DNA of 6,442 bases, taken from assembly GCA_910584035.1 (NCBI GenBank), contig CAJTZR010000104.1, positions 1 to 6,442 on the forward strand, in the 5' to 3' direction. The number at the start of each line of letters is the position of its first letter. Positions within the stretch are counted from its first letter, which is position 1. Origin of the DNA: an uncultured Christensenella sp. (GTDB lineage Bacteria > Bacillota > Clostridia > Christensenellales > UBA3700). Of the stretch, positions 5,975 to 6,442 are shown in pieces. Both the position numbers and the translations under genes were made by a program. Under the pieces are notes generated by a model, which was not told the origin of the DNA, did not search any database, and saw only the letters and a program-made list of their open reading frames with translations.

Positions 5975-6388
5975 TTAAAACTCAATTTTTTCTATTTTAA
6001 AATCACAATAGTATTCTGAAGATATACATTTGAATTTTAAAACGCAATAGTCTGGGTCGGTTACACCTTGTTTATAAAACAAACTATCACCAAATCGCCA
6101 AATCTCGTCTTTTGTCGCCTGGTCAGTACAAACTTGCATTTCGCCAATTATAGAAACCCCTTGATATTTAAATTTGCCACGCTTATAAAAATATACACAA
6201 GCCTTGTTATTTTCCAAATATTGTTTTATTTTATTTGAGGAAGTGTTTGTAGAAAAATAAATTTCATTTCCATCAATCTTACGTGGAGCAAGCATAGCCC
6301 TAATAACAGGGTAGCCTTGTTCATTTACAGAACCAATAAAAGCTGTTTTTTGTTGAGATATAAATTGTAAAATTTCTGTTTTATCCAT
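5975..6388 (-). CDS. Pyridoxamine 5'-phosphate oxidase-like FMN-binding protein
   Basis: The 137-residue product fits the flavin-binding split-barrel superfamily related to pyridoxamine 5'-phosphate oxidase. It is cytoplasmic, and family members usually bind FMN as homodimers. Visible features are the opening helix, then TAFIGSVNEQGYPVIRAM (15-32), whose G-x-P-x-x-R-x-M pattern is typical, EIYFSTNTSSNKIKQYLENNKACVYF (42-67), the SIIGEM strand (79-84), and a closing strand pair ending in FKIEKIEF. The length matches small single-domain members such as general stress protein 26 relatives; true PdxH enzymes are longer, so vitamin B6 synthesis should not be assumed. GGAG at 6398-6401 lies nine bases before the ATG. 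Hairpins at 5919-5955 and 5840-5862 follow the gene. The substrate is unknown. Confidence 0.85.
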   Translation of the reverse strand: MDKTEILQFISQQKTAFIGSVNEQGYPVIRAMLAPRKIDGNEIYFSTNTSSNKIKQYLENNKACVYFYKRGKFKYQGVSIIGEMQVCTDQATKDEIWRFGDSLFYKQGVTDPDYCVLKFKCISSEYYCDFKIEKIEF

Positions 6389-6427
6389 AAGTATTTTCTC
6401 CGTTTATAAAAAGTATGTTTATTATTT

Positions 6428-6433
6428 ATTGTA
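6428..6433 (-). promoter_or_regulatory. Candidate -10 box of flavin-protein gene
   Basis: TACAAT on the - strand matches the -10 consensus at five of six positions and would give a leader of about 33 bases containing the GGAG site. The -35 box would fall just beyond the right edge of the window, so it cannot be confirmed. Confidence 0.35.
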
Positions 6434-6442
6434 GTGTGCAAT

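Noticed and set aside
1..6442. tRNA or rRNA genes, CRISPR array, insertion-sequence ends, phage genes
   Set aside because: No cloverleaf, spaced repeat array, transposase or terminal inverted repeats were seen on either strand.

Overview
The window is strongly AT-rich and looks like the chromosome of a low-GC Gram-positive bacterium (Firmicutes, Clostridia-like, species not identifiable). Supporting signs are GAGGTG-type Shine-Dalgarno sites, sigma-A-type promoters with TATAAT-like -10 boxes, and protein families that look clostridial. It uses the standard bacterial code: the GrpB gene ends in TGA and tryptophan is encoded by TGG, so this is not a mycoplasma-type code.

Layout. On the + strand (1-1871) is a two-gene ABC transporter operon: a MacB/LolD-type ATPase and a compact FtsX-type permease carrying two FtsX units in one 378-residue chain. 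A possible dyad operator lies just upstream of the ATPase. The two genes are 1 bp apart and each has its own ribosome binding site. A 417-bp gene-free stretch (1872-2288) follows. It holds two adjacent intrinsic terminators where the + operon meets the - strand genes.

From 2289 to the end all five genes are on the - strand. In transcription order (right to left) they are a pyridoxamine-phosphate-oxidase-like flavin protein, a GrpB/UPF0157 protein, an unrecognised two-TM protein with a very acidic N-terminus, an unrecognised 136-residue protein, and an S-4TM-type four-helix membrane protein with a roughly 120-residue low-complexity tail. They look like separate transcription units: hairpin/T-tract terminators follow the flavin gene and the 136-residue gene, and good promoters sit directly before GrpB and S-4TM.

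The most notable points are two. First, the S-4TM and GrpB genes each have a near-consensus sigma-A promoter (17-bp spacer, extended -10) whose predicted +1 falls on or one base before the ATG, so both mRNAs should be leaderless; the other genes have recognisable Shine-Dalgarno sites. This also moves the S-4TM start 29 codons inside the longest open frame. Second, the S-4TM protein belongs to a family predicted to form membrane pores in conflict and defence systems. Here it has a long disordered basic tail and sits beside two unrecognised genes. A link among these three is only a hypothesis. No RNA genes, CRISPR array, insertion sequence or phage genes were seen.
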